A stretch of 53,008 nucleotides of DNA. Origin: Betaproteobacteria bacterium (GTDB taxonomy: Bacteria > Pseudomonadota > Gammaproteobacteria > Burkholderiales > Sulfuricellaceae). Of the stretch, positions 1-7,418 are shown one piece after another (positions within the stretch are counted from its first letter, which is position 1; the number at the start of each line of letters is the position of its first letter). The notes beneath the pieces were generated by a model. It did not search any database, had not been told where the DNA came from, and worked only from the letters and a program-made list of their open reading frames with translations. The stretch spans positions 1 through 53,008 of the forward strand of contig JAJFTF010000016.1 of assembly GCA_021373185.1 (NCBI GenBank), written 5' to 3'. A program made the translations under genes and the position numbers.

Positions 1-1
1 G

Positions 2-274
2 CTCGACAGAAAGGTGGCGAATGGAAAAATCGACATCACGATGGGGCAGGATGAAGGCATGGCATGGATCGTGGTCAGGGACAATGCCGGCGGAATTCCG
101 CCAGAAGCGTTGCCAAAGATTTTCGATCCTTACTTCACCACACGGGAAAAAGGCACCGGCATCGGCCTTTATATGTCCAGAATGATCATGGAACACATGA
201 ATGGCTCCATCGAGGCACGCAATGTCGAGGGCGGCGCAGAGTTCAGACTGGCAATGCCGAAGAGCCAAGCCTAG
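2..274 (+). CDS. Sensor histidine kinase, C-terminal ATPase part (5' end outside window)
   Basis: The frame is open from the left edge, so only the last ~90 residues are visible. They form the end of a HATPase_c domain: an N-rich helix and G1 box (DNAGGIP), an F box (IFDPYFTT) and a G2 box (GTGIGLYMS), then the final beta strand ending in FRLAMP. This is the ATP-binding half of a two-component sensor kinase. The dimerisation and sensing domains lie upstream and cannot be judged. No receiver domain follows, so it is not a hybrid kinase at this end. The stop is followed by a palindromic repeat and then the norE-like gene, so a functional link to that pair is possible but unproven. Confidence 0.9.
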   Translation, partial: LDRKVANGKIDITMGQDEGMAWIVVRDNAGGIPPEALPKIFDPYFTTREKGTGIGLYMSRMIMEHMNGSIEARNVEGGAEFRLAMPKSQA

Positions 275-300
275 AGACCTGTCGAATTTAACCTGAAAAC

Positions 301-412
301 GGCTATTTATCCACGGATAATCACGGATTCATACAGATGAAACAATGGCCGCAGGAGAGGTCGCCCATGCAACCCTTTGATAATCCTTGTGTATCCACGT
401 ATATCCGTAGCC
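301..412. repeat. Degenerate long palindromic repeat (CACGGAT-word family)
   Basis: The left arm starts GGCTATTTATCCACGGATAA and the right arm ends CGTATATCCGTAGCC. Each arm is built from imperfect repeats of a word like CACGGAT or its complement, and the two arms are imperfect reverse complements around a ~40-nt centre. The plan resembles the elements at 16283, 19700 and 51945, but the sequence differs. An in-frame ATG at 377 inside this element would extend the next gene, but that extension is repeat-derived. Confidence 0.55.
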
Positions 413-445
413 AAGCCACTTCTCACCGGTTTATTTAAGGCGCCA

Positions 446-1039
446 GTGTCCGCAACCACAGTCACAGATTTGCAAACTCCCATCGAAGGCGCCATCCCCG
501 GCAACAAAGGGATTTGGGCCGGCATCCTGAGCGAGATGACCGAGTTCGCGCTGTTGTTCGGCGTGTATTTTATCGCCAAGTCGCACTTTCCGCAGGAATT
601 CAGGGAAGGCCCCCTGAAACTGAGCCTGTTTGCCGGCACCTTCAATACGGTGCTGATGATCTCCGGCAGCTATTTCGTCGCCAATGCAGTGCTTGCGATC
701 CGCCAGAACCGACAACAGGCCAGCGTCCGCTGGTTGTTTCTGGTATTGATTGCGGCGTGCGGCTACCTGATTACCAAGGCCTTCGAATTCCGCTGGAATG
801 TCAGCCATGGCATCACCGGCGACACCGGCATCTTCTTCGCGGTTTATTACTACCTGACTTTCACCCATATCGTCCATGTCGTCTGGGGAATCATAGGACT
901 GCTATGGGTGATCGTACGCACCCGAAGCGGAGACTACTCGCCACAGAGCCATGAAGGCATGGAAGCATTCGCGTCCTACTGGCACGCTACCGACCTGGTG
1001 TGGCTGGTGATATTTCCGCTGCTTTATTTGTTGCGCTGA
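446..1039 (+). CDS. norE: Cytochrome c oxidase subunit III family protein (NorE-like)
   Basis: This is a 197-residue membrane protein of the heme-copper oxidase subunit III family, in the short form associated with nitric-oxide reductase (NorE). It has about five hydrophobic helices; the first contains EMTEFALLFGVYF and the last ends in WLVIFPLLYLLR. A THIVHVVWG segment and a WHATDLVW segment match the family's helix signatures. I chose the GTG at 446 because AAGG lies five bases upstream and because the longer ATG start at 377 would translate a palindromic repeat. It is followed nine bases later by a norF-like gene. The catalytic norB and norC genes are not in the window, so the role in NO reduction is inferred. 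Confidence 0.75.
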   Translation: MSATTVTDLQTPIEGAIPGNKGIWAGILSEMTEFALLFGVYFIAKSHFPQEFREGPLKLSLFAGTFNTVLMISGSYFVANAVLAIRQNRQQASVRWLFLVLIAACGYLITKAFEFRWNVSHGITGDTGIFFAVYYYLTFTHIVHVVWGIIGLLWVIVRTRSGDYSPQSHEGMEAFASYWHATDLVWLVIFPLLYLLR

Positions 1040-1048
1040 AGATAACCG

Positions 1049-1333
1049 ATGACCCATCAAAAACTCATAGATCTGCTCTGGTTGCTGCTGCTGGCGTTAA
1101 CGCTGGGCGGCGCCCTGATCGGCGAAACCGCCGAGCCGAGCCTCGCCATCACGCTGATCATCGTGGCGACCATGGCCTTCAAGGGAAGAATGATCGTCGA
1201 TCATTTCATGGAACTGAAAACGGCGAACCGCACCCTGCGCAACCTGATGCGTGCCTATTTTTATGCGGTGCCGCTGGTGATCGTGCTCACATCCCTGTTC
1301 GGCGACTGGCTGGCCAGACTGACGACATTGTGA
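1049..1333 (+). CDS. norF: NorF-like / prokaryotic cytochrome oxidase subunit IV family protein
   Basis: This is a 94-residue protein with three predicted membrane helices, around residues 8-25, 32-48 and 70-88. The middle helix is followed by KGRMIVDHFMELK, the hallmark loop of the NorF and oxidase subunit IV family. Size and position directly after the norE-like gene support the call. Such small subunits are known to help assembly or activity of NO reductase, but this is family knowledge and not visible here. No cysteine or heme-ligand motif is present. Confidence 0.7.
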   Translation: MTHQKLIDLLWLLLLALTLGGALIGETAEPSLAITLIIVATMAFKGRMIVDHFMELKTANRTLRNLMRAYFYAVPLVIVLTSLFGDWLARLTTL

Positions 1334-1359
1334 TGCCGACCGTGCGGCTTGGTTGGTTT

Positions 1360-1380
1360 GGTGCGTGGGACGCACCCTAC
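1360..1380 (-). repeat. REP hairpin copy 1
   Basis: Read on the minus strand this is GTAG followed by a perfect palindrome with 7-bp arms (GGTGCGT/ACGCACC) and a 3-nt loop. A GTAG foot plus short hairpin is the classic substrate layout of REP-associated tyrosine transposases. It lies between the convergent norF-like and membrane-protein genes. Confidence 0.85.
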
Positions 1381-1389
1381 GCTTGCTAT

Positions 1390-1833
1390 TTAAGATTTGC
1401 CCTCTTGTCTTGCGGGTTGCTCCCGGTTTCGGGCGTGACATATCTTCATGAACACCCATATAAAAACGAAAGTTAGTGTTGCTGCGATTACGCTAGAGAC
1501 AATCAGAATGACAATTGCCGCACTGTAAAAAGACATGCCGTTGCTATTATGAAAAAAACCGATTAGAACTGTGGACGTGAAAGCTCCTATCAAGGGCATC
1601 AACATTCCATAACCAATTGGGATAATTGAGAATTTGCTTAATGGGAAATGTAACACCATGGCAAGCCTATAAACAAAATAAAAGCTAATTATCGCGTCTT
1701 CTAATAACAGAATAGGAATGACTATTCCTTCATCTTGCCACCAGCGTATGTCAACTGCCGCAAATAAAACCAAGGACAAACACATCCCTAATAGAACCTT
1801 GGAAAAAAATAATAGTTTCGGAAAGCGATTCAT
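1390..1833 (-). CDS. Hypothetical four-helix membrane protein
   Basis: This 147-residue protein matches no family I recognise. It has four strongly hydrophobic stretches, approximately residues 8-27, 37-58, 70-92 and 104-130, and a charged, Arg/Glu-rich tail at the C-terminus. Base composition is clearly more AT-rich than the neighbours, with many TTT, ATA and AAT codons, which suggests recent acquisition. It sits between two oppositely oriented REP hairpins (1360-1380 and 1877-1897), so it may have arrived with the transposase unit next to it. No signal peptide cleavage site or enzymatic motif was seen. Confidence 0.6.
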   Translation of the reverse strand: MNRFPKLLFFSKVLLGMCLSLVLFAAVDIRWWQDEGIVIPILLLEDAIISFYFVYRLAMVLHFPLSKFSIIPIGYGMLMPLIGAFTSTVLIGFFHNSNGMSFYSAAIVILIVSSVIAATLTFVFIWVFMKICHARNREQPARQEGKS

Positions 1834-1876
1834 GGCGCAGGCCTACGAATGACACCAGCAGAAAATGGAAGCCCGC

Positions 1877-1897
1877 GTAGGGTGCGTCCCACGCACC
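1877..1897 (+). repeat. REP hairpin copy 2
   Basis: This is the same 21-nt unit as copies 1 and 3 (GTAG, then GGTGCGT-CCC-ACGCACC), here on the plus strand. It ends eight bases beyond the stop codon of the transposase gene and forms an inverted pair with each of the other two copies. Confidence 0.88.
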
Positions 1898-1905
1898 AAC
1901 CCAAA

Positions 1906-2457
1906 CTATTCTCCAAACTCCTCATCGCTCCACTCACCGCTGAAATCTCCGCACCAATTCTGCGAATAAACACCCCTCGCCACATGTTGGTGAAATGTCG
2001 AATATGGCCACTCTGCCACCTTCTCCACCAAGCCGTGCTTCAACGGGTTCCAATGAATATAATCGACATGCCTTGCAAAATCGGCCTCGTCCCGTATCTG
2101 GTGCTCCCAGTATCGTCTTTGCCAGAGGCTGGTTTCATTGCGCTTGCGCCGCGATTCGCTCAGCCATTCCTCACGGTTTAACCGCTCGCCGCAACGCTGA
2201 CTCACATGCCGTTTAATCATGCCCCAGCGTTTGGCGAAATCCGCATCGCCTTCCGGCAGCGTCCAGATGCAGTGCAGGTGATCAGGGAGCAATACCCAAG
2301 CCAGAATCTGGAATGGCATTAATTCTCGTGCCTTGTCGATCCCTTCCCGCAGGGCATCTCTTACATCTTCGTCGGTCAGTACCGGTTGGCGCCGGTAGGT
2401 GTTGACGGTGAAGAAATAGGTGCCGCCCTTGGTGTTGGCTCTTCGATATTCAGGCAT
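1906..2457 (-). CDS. REP-associated tyrosine transposase (RAYT, Y1_Tnp family)
   Basis: This 183-residue protein carries the HUH-type single-strand transposase core: a YFFTVNTYRR opening strand, the metal-binding DHLHCIW segment (H-x-H) and the RHVDYIHWNPLKHGLV segment bearing the likely catalytic tyrosine. These are the standard signatures of the RAYT group, which are domesticated transposases thought to process REP hairpins. I chose the ATG at 2457; a longer frame continues upstream only because it runs into recN. The gene is tightly enclosed by REP hairpins on both sides (8 and 30 bases away), which is strong contextual support. It appears intact. Confidence 0.92.
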   Translation of the reverse strand: MPEYRRANTKGGTYFFTVNTYRRQPVLTDEDVRDALREGIDKARELMPFQILAWVLLPDHLHCIWTLPEGDADFAKRWGMIKRHVSQRCGERLNREEWLSESRRKRNETSLWQRRYWEHQIRDEADFARHVDYIHWNPLKHGLVEKVAEWPYSTFHQHVARGVYSQNWCGDFSGEWSDEEFGE

Positions 2458-2487
2458 TGAGGTTCTCGCTAATCTCAACGGGAGAGT

Positions 2488-2508
2488 GGTGCGTGGGACG
2501 CACCCTAC
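2488..2508 (-). repeat. REP hairpin copy 3, overlapping the recN stop
   Basis: This is identical to copies 1 and 2 over the 21-nt core. The recN stop codon (TAG, complement of 2505-2507) is formed by the GTAG foot of this REP, so the element begins inside the recN reading frame and supplies its terminator codon. Confidence 0.88.
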
Positions 2509-4157
2509 ATTCCAAGCATCTCTGCCGCATGCTTGCGGGTGGTATCGGTCACTTCCACTCCACCCAGCATGCGCGCGACTTCCTCGATGCGCACATCCCG
2601 ATCCAGCACCCGGATATGACTGACCACGCTGCCGTCGCGCATGTCCTTGCTGACCTGCCAGTGATGGTCGCCTTGCGCCGCAACCTGCGGCAAGTGGGTA
2701 ACGCACAACACCTGGCGCTCGGCGCCGAGCTTTTTCAATAATTGTCCGACAATTTCCGCCACGCCGCCGCCGATACCGACATCCACTTCGTCGAAAATCA
2801 GGGTCGGCACCAGCGATACCTTGCTGGTAATGACCTGTATCGCCAGGCTGATGCGCGACAATTCGCCGCCGGAAGCCACCTTGGCCAGCGGCTTGGGCGA
2901 CAGCCCGCTGTGGGCGCTGACCTGGAACTCGATTTCCTCAAGGCCGTGCGGGCTGCCGTCGCAGGCCGTCAGGGCGATCTCGAATCGACCGCCGGCCATG
3001 GCCAGCGTCTGCATCGCAACGCTGACTTTTTCACCCAACTCCTGTGCCGCCGTTTTTCTGGCTGCGCTGAGTTTTCCGGCCAGATCGAGATAATGCGCTT
3101 GCGCTGTTGCTTCGCGCCGGGTTTCGTCACCGCCCGTGCCAAAACCGCTCAATTCGCTCAAACGCGCATTCTTTTCCGCCAGCAGTTCGGGTAACTGTTC
3201 CGGGCCGACGCGATATTTGCGCGCGGTATCGTGTATTTCTCCCAGCCGCTGCTCGCACTGGGCAAGGCGCTCAGGATCGATATCCAGGCGTTGCAGATAA
3301 TGCCGCAGACCGTAGACCGCCTCGCTCATCTGCACTTCCGCCGGCACCAGCAAATCCAGCACTTCCCGCAGCCCGGCATCGTACTCGACCAGGTTGTTGA
3401 GGCGGGCGATCACGCCGTTGGCCTGCGCCAGACAAGCCATCTCGCTCTCGGACAAGACCTCAAGCCCATACTGCGCGCCTTCCACCAAGCTGGCGGCATT
3501 GGACAAACGGCCATGTTCGGCCTGCAATTCTTCCCATTCCTGAAGCGAGAAATTCAGCGTCGCCAGCTCTTTGGCCTGCCATTCGAGCCGCTCCAGTTCC
3601 TCGGCATAAGCCGCGGCATTCTTTTCCCGTTCCAGCCGCGCCCGCCTGAGTGCCTGCCAATCGCGCCAAGCGACTGTCGTTTCCTTCACCAACCGCCCCT
3701 GGCCGGCATAAGCGTCGAGCAATTCGCGCTGGGCGGCGGTCTTGAGCATGGACTGGTGGGCGTGCTGGCCGTGAATGTCGACCAGGAATTCGCCCGCCTC
3801 GCGCAATTGCTGAAGAGTGGCGGAGCGGCCATTGATGAAGCCGCGCGAGCGTCCGCCCGCATCCACCACACGGCGCATCAGGCAGATGCCGGGGTCGCCG
3901 CCGAGGTCGTTCTCATCCAGCCAGGATTGCAATTGAGGCAAGGCATGGCTATCGAACTCGGCCTCGATCTCGGCGCGCGCCGCATTGGCGCGCACCACGC
4001 CCGCATCAGCCCGTTCGCCCAGCACCAGAGACAGGGCGTCGATCAGGATCGACTTGCCCGCGCCGGTCTCGCCGGTCAGCACGGTGAAGCCGGGCCGGAA
4101 CTCAAGTTCGAGGTGGTCGACGATGACAAAATCGCGGATATTTAATTGCAGCAGCAT
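2505..4157 (-). CDS. recN: DNA repair protein RecN
   Basis: RecN is an SMC-like ATPase that acts in recombinational repair of double-strand breaks. The 550-residue length is normal. The N-terminal Walker A motif GETGAGKS is at residues 29-36, followed by the coiled-coil region with many Glu, Leu and Gln residues. The C-terminal half carries the ABC signature region (SGGELSRISLAIQ) and Walker B (TLIFDEVDVGIGG). The start codon directly abuts the stop of nadK, so the two are co-transcribed. The last codons (ending MLGM) run into a REP hairpin that provides the stop, so the native C-terminus may have been altered by a few residues. Confidence 0.97.
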   Translation of the reverse strand: MLLQLNIRDFVIVDHLELEFRPGFTVLTGETGAGKSILIDALSLVLGERADAGVVRANAARAEIEAEFDSHALPQLQSWLDENDLGGDPGICLMRRVVDAGGRSRGFINGRSATLQQLREAGEFLVDIHGQHAHQSMLKTAAQRELLDAYAGQGRLVKETTVAWRDWQALRRARLEREKNAAAYAEELERLEWQAKELATLNFSLQEWEELQAEHGRLSNAASLVEGAQYGLEVLSESEMACLAQANGVIARLNNLVEYDAGLREVLDLLVPAEVQMSEAVYGLRHYLQRLDIDPERLAQCEQRLGEIHDTARKYRVGPEQLPELLAEKNARLSELSGFGTGGDETRREATAQAHYLDLAGKLSAARKTAAQELGEKVSVAMQTLAMAGGRFEIALTACDGSPHGLEEIEFQVSAHSGLSPKPLAKVASGGELSRISLAIQVITSKVSLVPTLIFDEVDVGIGGGVAEIVGQLLKKLGAERQVLCVTHLPQVAAQGDHHWQVSKDMRDGSVVSHIRVLDRDVRIEEVARMLGGVEVTDTTRKHAAEMLGM

Positions 4158-5030
4158 TTATAGCTTCTCGCCCCAATGCAGCTTCTGGCGCAGCATGTCG
4201 TAATAGCTGTGACCCAGCGGATGAAGCAGCCGCACCATATGGCTGGAGCGGCGCACGATCACCCAGTCGTTTTCCTGCAGGTCGAAATGGCGCTGGCCAT
4301 CGAAGTGGACGCGCGCATCGTCGGCATGGAGCAGCAGAATTTCGATGGTACTTTCGCTGTTCACCGCGATGGGCCGGTCGCTCAGGGTATGCGGGCAGAT
4401 CGGCACGAGCACCACCGCTTCCAGCGTGGGATGAAGAATAGGCCCGCCGGAGGACAGGGCATAAGCGGTGGAGCCGGTCGGGGTGGAGACGATCAGGCCG
4501 TCGGAGCGCTGGCTGTAGACGAACTGGCCGTCGACGAACACTTCAAGCTCGATCAGGCGCGCGGTGGCGCCCTTGCTCACCACCGCGTCGTTGAAAGCGC
4601 AGGCTTCGTGGACATTTTCGCCGTGGCGGCGGATGGTGACAGAAAGCAGAAAACGGGCTTCGCTGAGATAATCGCCGGCCAGAATTTCCGCCATGGTTTC
4701 AAGCATGGTGTCCGCGGAAACATCGGTGAGAAAACCGAGCCGTCCCTGATTGATCCCCACCAGCGGCACGCCGTAAGCGTGCAGGGCGCGGGCGATATTC
4801 AGCATGGTGCCGTCGCCGCCCAGTACCACCGCCAGATCGGCCTGCTCGCCGATTTCCTCCAGGCTGGCCATGGGAAATGCGCCCACGCCGGTGCTTTCGG
4901 CTGTTTGCCGTTCCACCAGCACGCCATACCCCTGTTCCTCGAGGAATCGGGCCAGGCGCAACAGCGGGTCGCCGGTCGCCGGACTATTGTATTTGCCAAT
5001 CAGGGCAACAGTTTTGAAGAGCTGACTCAT
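4158..5030 (-). CDS. nadK: NAD kinase
   Basis: This enzyme phosphorylates NAD to NADP in the cytoplasm. The 290-residue protein has the family's GGDGT motif at residues 71-75, the FNDAVV segment with the catalytic acidic loop, and TPTGSTAYALSSGGP, which binds the nucleotide. Length is typical. It is followed without gap by recN and diverges from hrcA; the 78-bp intergenic region holds a promoter for each direction. Linkage of nadK, recN and hrcA is common in betaproteobacteria. Confidence 0.97.
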   Translation of the reverse strand: MSQLFKTVALIGKYNSPATGDPLLRLARFLEEQGYGVLVERQTAESTGVGAFPMASLEEIGEQADLAVVLGGDGTMLNIARALHAYGVPLVGINQGRLGFLTDVSADTMLETMAEILAGDYLSEARFLLSVTIRRHGENVHEACAFNDAVVSKGATARLIELEVFVDGQFVYSQRSDGLIVSTPTGSTAYALSSGGPILHPTLEAVVLVPICPHTLSDRPIAVNSESTIEILLLHADDARVHFDGQRHFDLQENDWVIVRRSSHMVRLLHPLGHSYYDMLRQKLHWGEKL

Positions 5031-5050
5031 GTCGCGAATTAGACCATAAT
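5022..5050 (+). promoter_or_regulatory. Candidate sigma-70 promoter for hrcA
   Basis: CTGACT and CATAAT are separated by 17 bases. The -10 box matches the consensus at five of six positions and the -35 at four. The -35 box lies within the first codons of nadK. The predicted start would leave a ~50-nt leader for hrcA. No CIRCE operator is visible here. Confidence 0.4.
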
Positions 5051-5077
5051 TAAACTTTTGGTGGTACTATCAATCAA
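5049..5077 (-). promoter_or_regulatory. Candidate sigma-70 promoter for nadK-recN
   Basis: On the minus strand TTGATT and TTTAAT are separated by 17 bases. The -10 box adjoins and overlaps the -10 box of the candidate hrcA promoter on the other strand. Confidence 0.45.
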
Positions 5078-5108
5078 AGTGCATATCGCAAAAAAGCACG
5101 GCTAAATC

Positions 5109-6128
5109 ATGATCGACAAACGCGCCCAAATCCTGCTCAAGACCCTGGTGGAACGCTACATCAGCGAAGGCCAGCCGATCGGTTCCCGCACCCTGTCGAA
5201 ATTTTCCGGGCTGGATCTGAGCGCCGCCACCATCCGCAACATCATGGCCGACCTGGAAGAGATGGGCTACATCATCAGCCCGCACACCTCCGCCGGGCGC
5301 ATTCCTACGCCGCTGGGCTACCGCTTTTTCGTCGACAGCCTGCTGACTGTGCAAACGCTGGACGCTGTCGAGGTGCACCAACTGGAGAACCAGCTCCACC
5401 TCAACGACCCGCAGAAGCTGATCACCTCCGCCTCGCAACTACTTTCCGACCTGACCCAGTTTGCCGGCATCGTGATGACCCCCAAACGGCGCGGCATCGC
5501 CTTCCGCCATATCGAATTCGTCAACCTTTCCGACAAGCGGATACTGCTGATTCTGGTCACCACCGACGACAACGTGCAGAACCGCATCATCGTCAGCGAA
5601 AAATCCTACACCGCATCGGAACTGACCCAGGCGGCCAACTTCATCAACCAGCACTATACCGGCTGCACCCTGGAAGAAGTGCGCAGCAAAATGCAGGTCG
5701 AACTGAAGCAACTGCACCACGACATGACCTCGCTCATGGCCGTGGCGCTGGAGGCCGGCAGCGAAGCAATGAACGAGAATGCCGACAGCTATGTGCTGTC
5801 CGGCGAGCGCAAACTGCTGCATGTGCAGGATCTGTCTTCCAACATGACCTCCTTGCGCAAGCTGTTCGACGCCTTCGACCAGAAAACCACCCTGCTGCAA
5901 CTACTGGATATCAGCCAGCGCGCTCAGGGGGTGCAGATTTTCATCGGCGGCGAATCCGGTCGCATGCCGCTCGACGAATGCAGCGTAGTGACCGCGCCTT
6001 ATGAAGTGGACGGCCAGATTGTCGGCACGGTCGGCGTGATCGGCCCGACCCGGATGGCCTACGAGCGCGTCATCCCGATTGTGGACATCACAGCCAAACT
6101 GCTTTCCAGCGCATTGTCGTACCATTAG
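5109..6128 (+). CDS. hrcA: Heat-inducible transcription repressor HrcA
   Basis: HrcA is a dimeric repressor that binds CIRCE operators and is kept active by GroEL. The 339-residue length is normal. The N-terminal winged helix includes [13 protein letters not shown] and the recognition segment [18 protein letters not shown], followed by HTSAGRIPT, which is highly characteristic. The middle and C-terminal parts carry the GAF-like and dimerisation regions, with IGGE near the end. No CIRCE sequence (TTAGCACTC-N9-GAGTGCTAA) was found before hrcA or grpE, so its targets, probably groES-groEL, lie elsewhere. Confidence 0.97.
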   Translation: MIDKRAQILLKTLVERYISEGQPIGSRTLSKFSGLDLSAATIRNIMADLEEMGYIISPHTSAGRIPTPLGYRFFVDSLLTVQTLDAVEVHQLENQLHLNDPQKLITSASQLLSDLTQFAGIVMTPKRRGIAFRHIEFVNLSDKRILLILVTTDDNVQNRIIVSEKSYTASELTQAANFINQHYTGCTLEEVRSKMQVELKQLHHDMTSLMAVALEAGSEAMNENADSYVLSGERKLLHVQDLSSNMTSLRKLFDAFDQKTTLLQLLDISQRAQGVQIFIGGESGRMPLDECSVVTAPYEVDGQIVGTVGVIGPTRMAYERVIPIVDITAKLLSSALSYH

Positions 6129-6188
6129 ACGCTCCTGCACCCTGAGTTTCGGGACGAGAACAAGAAAATGCCACATGCAGGACTCTGA

Positions 6189-7418
6189 TTGATGAAATCC
6201 CTTTCACGCTTCCGGCGGATAATTCCAGCCCTCGTGATGACGGCAGCGCTGTGGATCTTTCTGGCCCAGCGCCCCGCCCCGCAGCCAATCCGCATCGGTG
6301 TGCTGCATTCGCTAGTTGGCACCATGTCGGCCAATGAGAAACCCCTGGTAAACGCCGTAAAACTGGCGGTTGAAGAAATCAATGCTGCAGGGGGATTGCT
6401 CGGACGACCTGTAGAAATAGTGGTAGCCGATGGTCGCTCCGATGACCGCGTATTTGCCGCCGAAGCCGAACGCCTGATTGCATCGGAAAAAGTCAGCGCC
6501 CTGTTCGCCTGCTGGACCTCCTCGTGCCGCAAGGCGGTGAAACCGGTGGTGGAAAAACACCGGCACCTGATGTTCTACCCAATCCAGTATGAAGGCATGG
6601 AGCAATCCCCCAACATTTTCTACACCGGTTCCGCCCCCAACCAGCAAATCATCCCCGGCACCATGTGGGCGCTCAACACCCTCGGAAAACGAGTTTATCT
6701 GATCGGCTCCGATTACATCTTCCCGCACACCGCCAACCTGATCATCCGCGACATGGTGGCAGTCAACCACGGCACGATCCTGGCAGAACGCTATCGGCCA
6801 CTGGGCGACAGCGACTTCTCCGTGATTACCGCAGAATTGCGAACGCTGAAACCGGATCTGGTGCTCAACACTCTCAACGGCGACAGCAATACCTCTTTCT
6901 TTCGCCAACTGCACCAGGCCGGCCTCGATGCCTTGCCGATCATCTCCTTCAGCGTATCCGAGGTAGACCTGAAAGCAACTGGGCCAGACGCCTTCCATCC
7001 CAATCATTACGCAGTATGGAGCTACTTCCAGAGCGTGCCGGGCGAAGCCAACCAGCGTTTCATCGCGGCTTTCCGGGCGCGTTTCGGCGCAGACCAGGTC
7101 ACCAACGACCCGATTGAAGCCGCCTATACCGGCGTCCGCCTGTGGGCGCAGGCCGTGCGCGATGCCAACACGGACGAACCGGAACAAGTCAACCGGGCCA
7201 TGTTGCTACAAAGCACTGCGGCGCCTTCGGGGATCGCGGCTATCGACCGCACCACCCGCCACCTGTGGAAACAGGTGCGAATCGGCAAGGCACGGCCAGA
7301 CGGCCAGTTCGATCTGGTGTGGAACTCGAAGGAAGCCGTGCGCCCAATGCCTTTCCCAGGCTATCGCTCGCCATCTGAATGGCAGGAAAAAATAAAATCA
7401 TCGGGAACAGCGCCGTGA
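6189..7418 (+). CDS. UrtA/AmiC-like periplasmic ligand-binding protein
   Basis: This 409-residue protein belongs to the branched-chain amino acid/urea/amide type of periplasmic binding protein. After an N-terminal hydrophobic segment (about residues 11-27), mature sequence begins IRIGVLHSLVGTM. The block YPIQYEGMEQSPNIFYTG followed by APNQQ is very close to UrtA and AmiC-type proteins. Later blocks include LIGSDYIFPHTAN and NTLNGDSN. No ABC permease or ATPase genes are nearby. Instead its stop codon overlaps the start of a GGDEF-EAL sensor, so it more probably presents a ligand to a signalling receptor than to a transporter. The ligand (urea, short amide or similar) is a guess from family resemblance. 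Confidence 0.85.
   Translation: MMKSLSRFRRIIPALVMTAALWIFLAQRPAPQPIRIGVLHSLVGTMSANEKPLVNAVKLAVEEINAAGGLLGRPVEIVVADGRSDDRVFAAEAERLIASEKVSALFACWTSSCRKAVKPVVEKHRHLMFYPIQYEGMEQSPNIFYTGSAPNQQIIPGTMWALNTLGKRVYLIGSDYIFPHTANLIIRDMVAVNHGTILAERYRPLGDSDFSVITAELRTLKPDLVLNTLNGDSNTSFFRQLHQAGLDALPIISFSVSEVDLKATGPDAFHPNHYAVWSYFQSVPGEANQRFIAAFRARFGADQVTNDPIEAAYTGVRLWAQAVRDANTDEPEQVNRAMLLQSTAAPSGIAAIDRTTRHLWKQVRIGKARPDGQFDLVWNSKEAVRPMPFPGYRSPSEWQEKIKSSGTAP

Noticed and set aside
2458..2706. Longer N-terminus for the RAYT transposase
   Set aside because: The extra 83 codons run through REP copy 3 and into recN; the family starts near MPEYRRAN.
3231..4145. A 304-codon plus-strand open frame opposite recN
   Set aside because: It is a shadow of recN with no ribosome site or family motif.
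5031..5108. Search for a CIRCE operator for HrcA autoregulation
   Set aside because: No TTAGCACTC-N9-GAGTGCTAA-like sequence is visible in the intergenic region.
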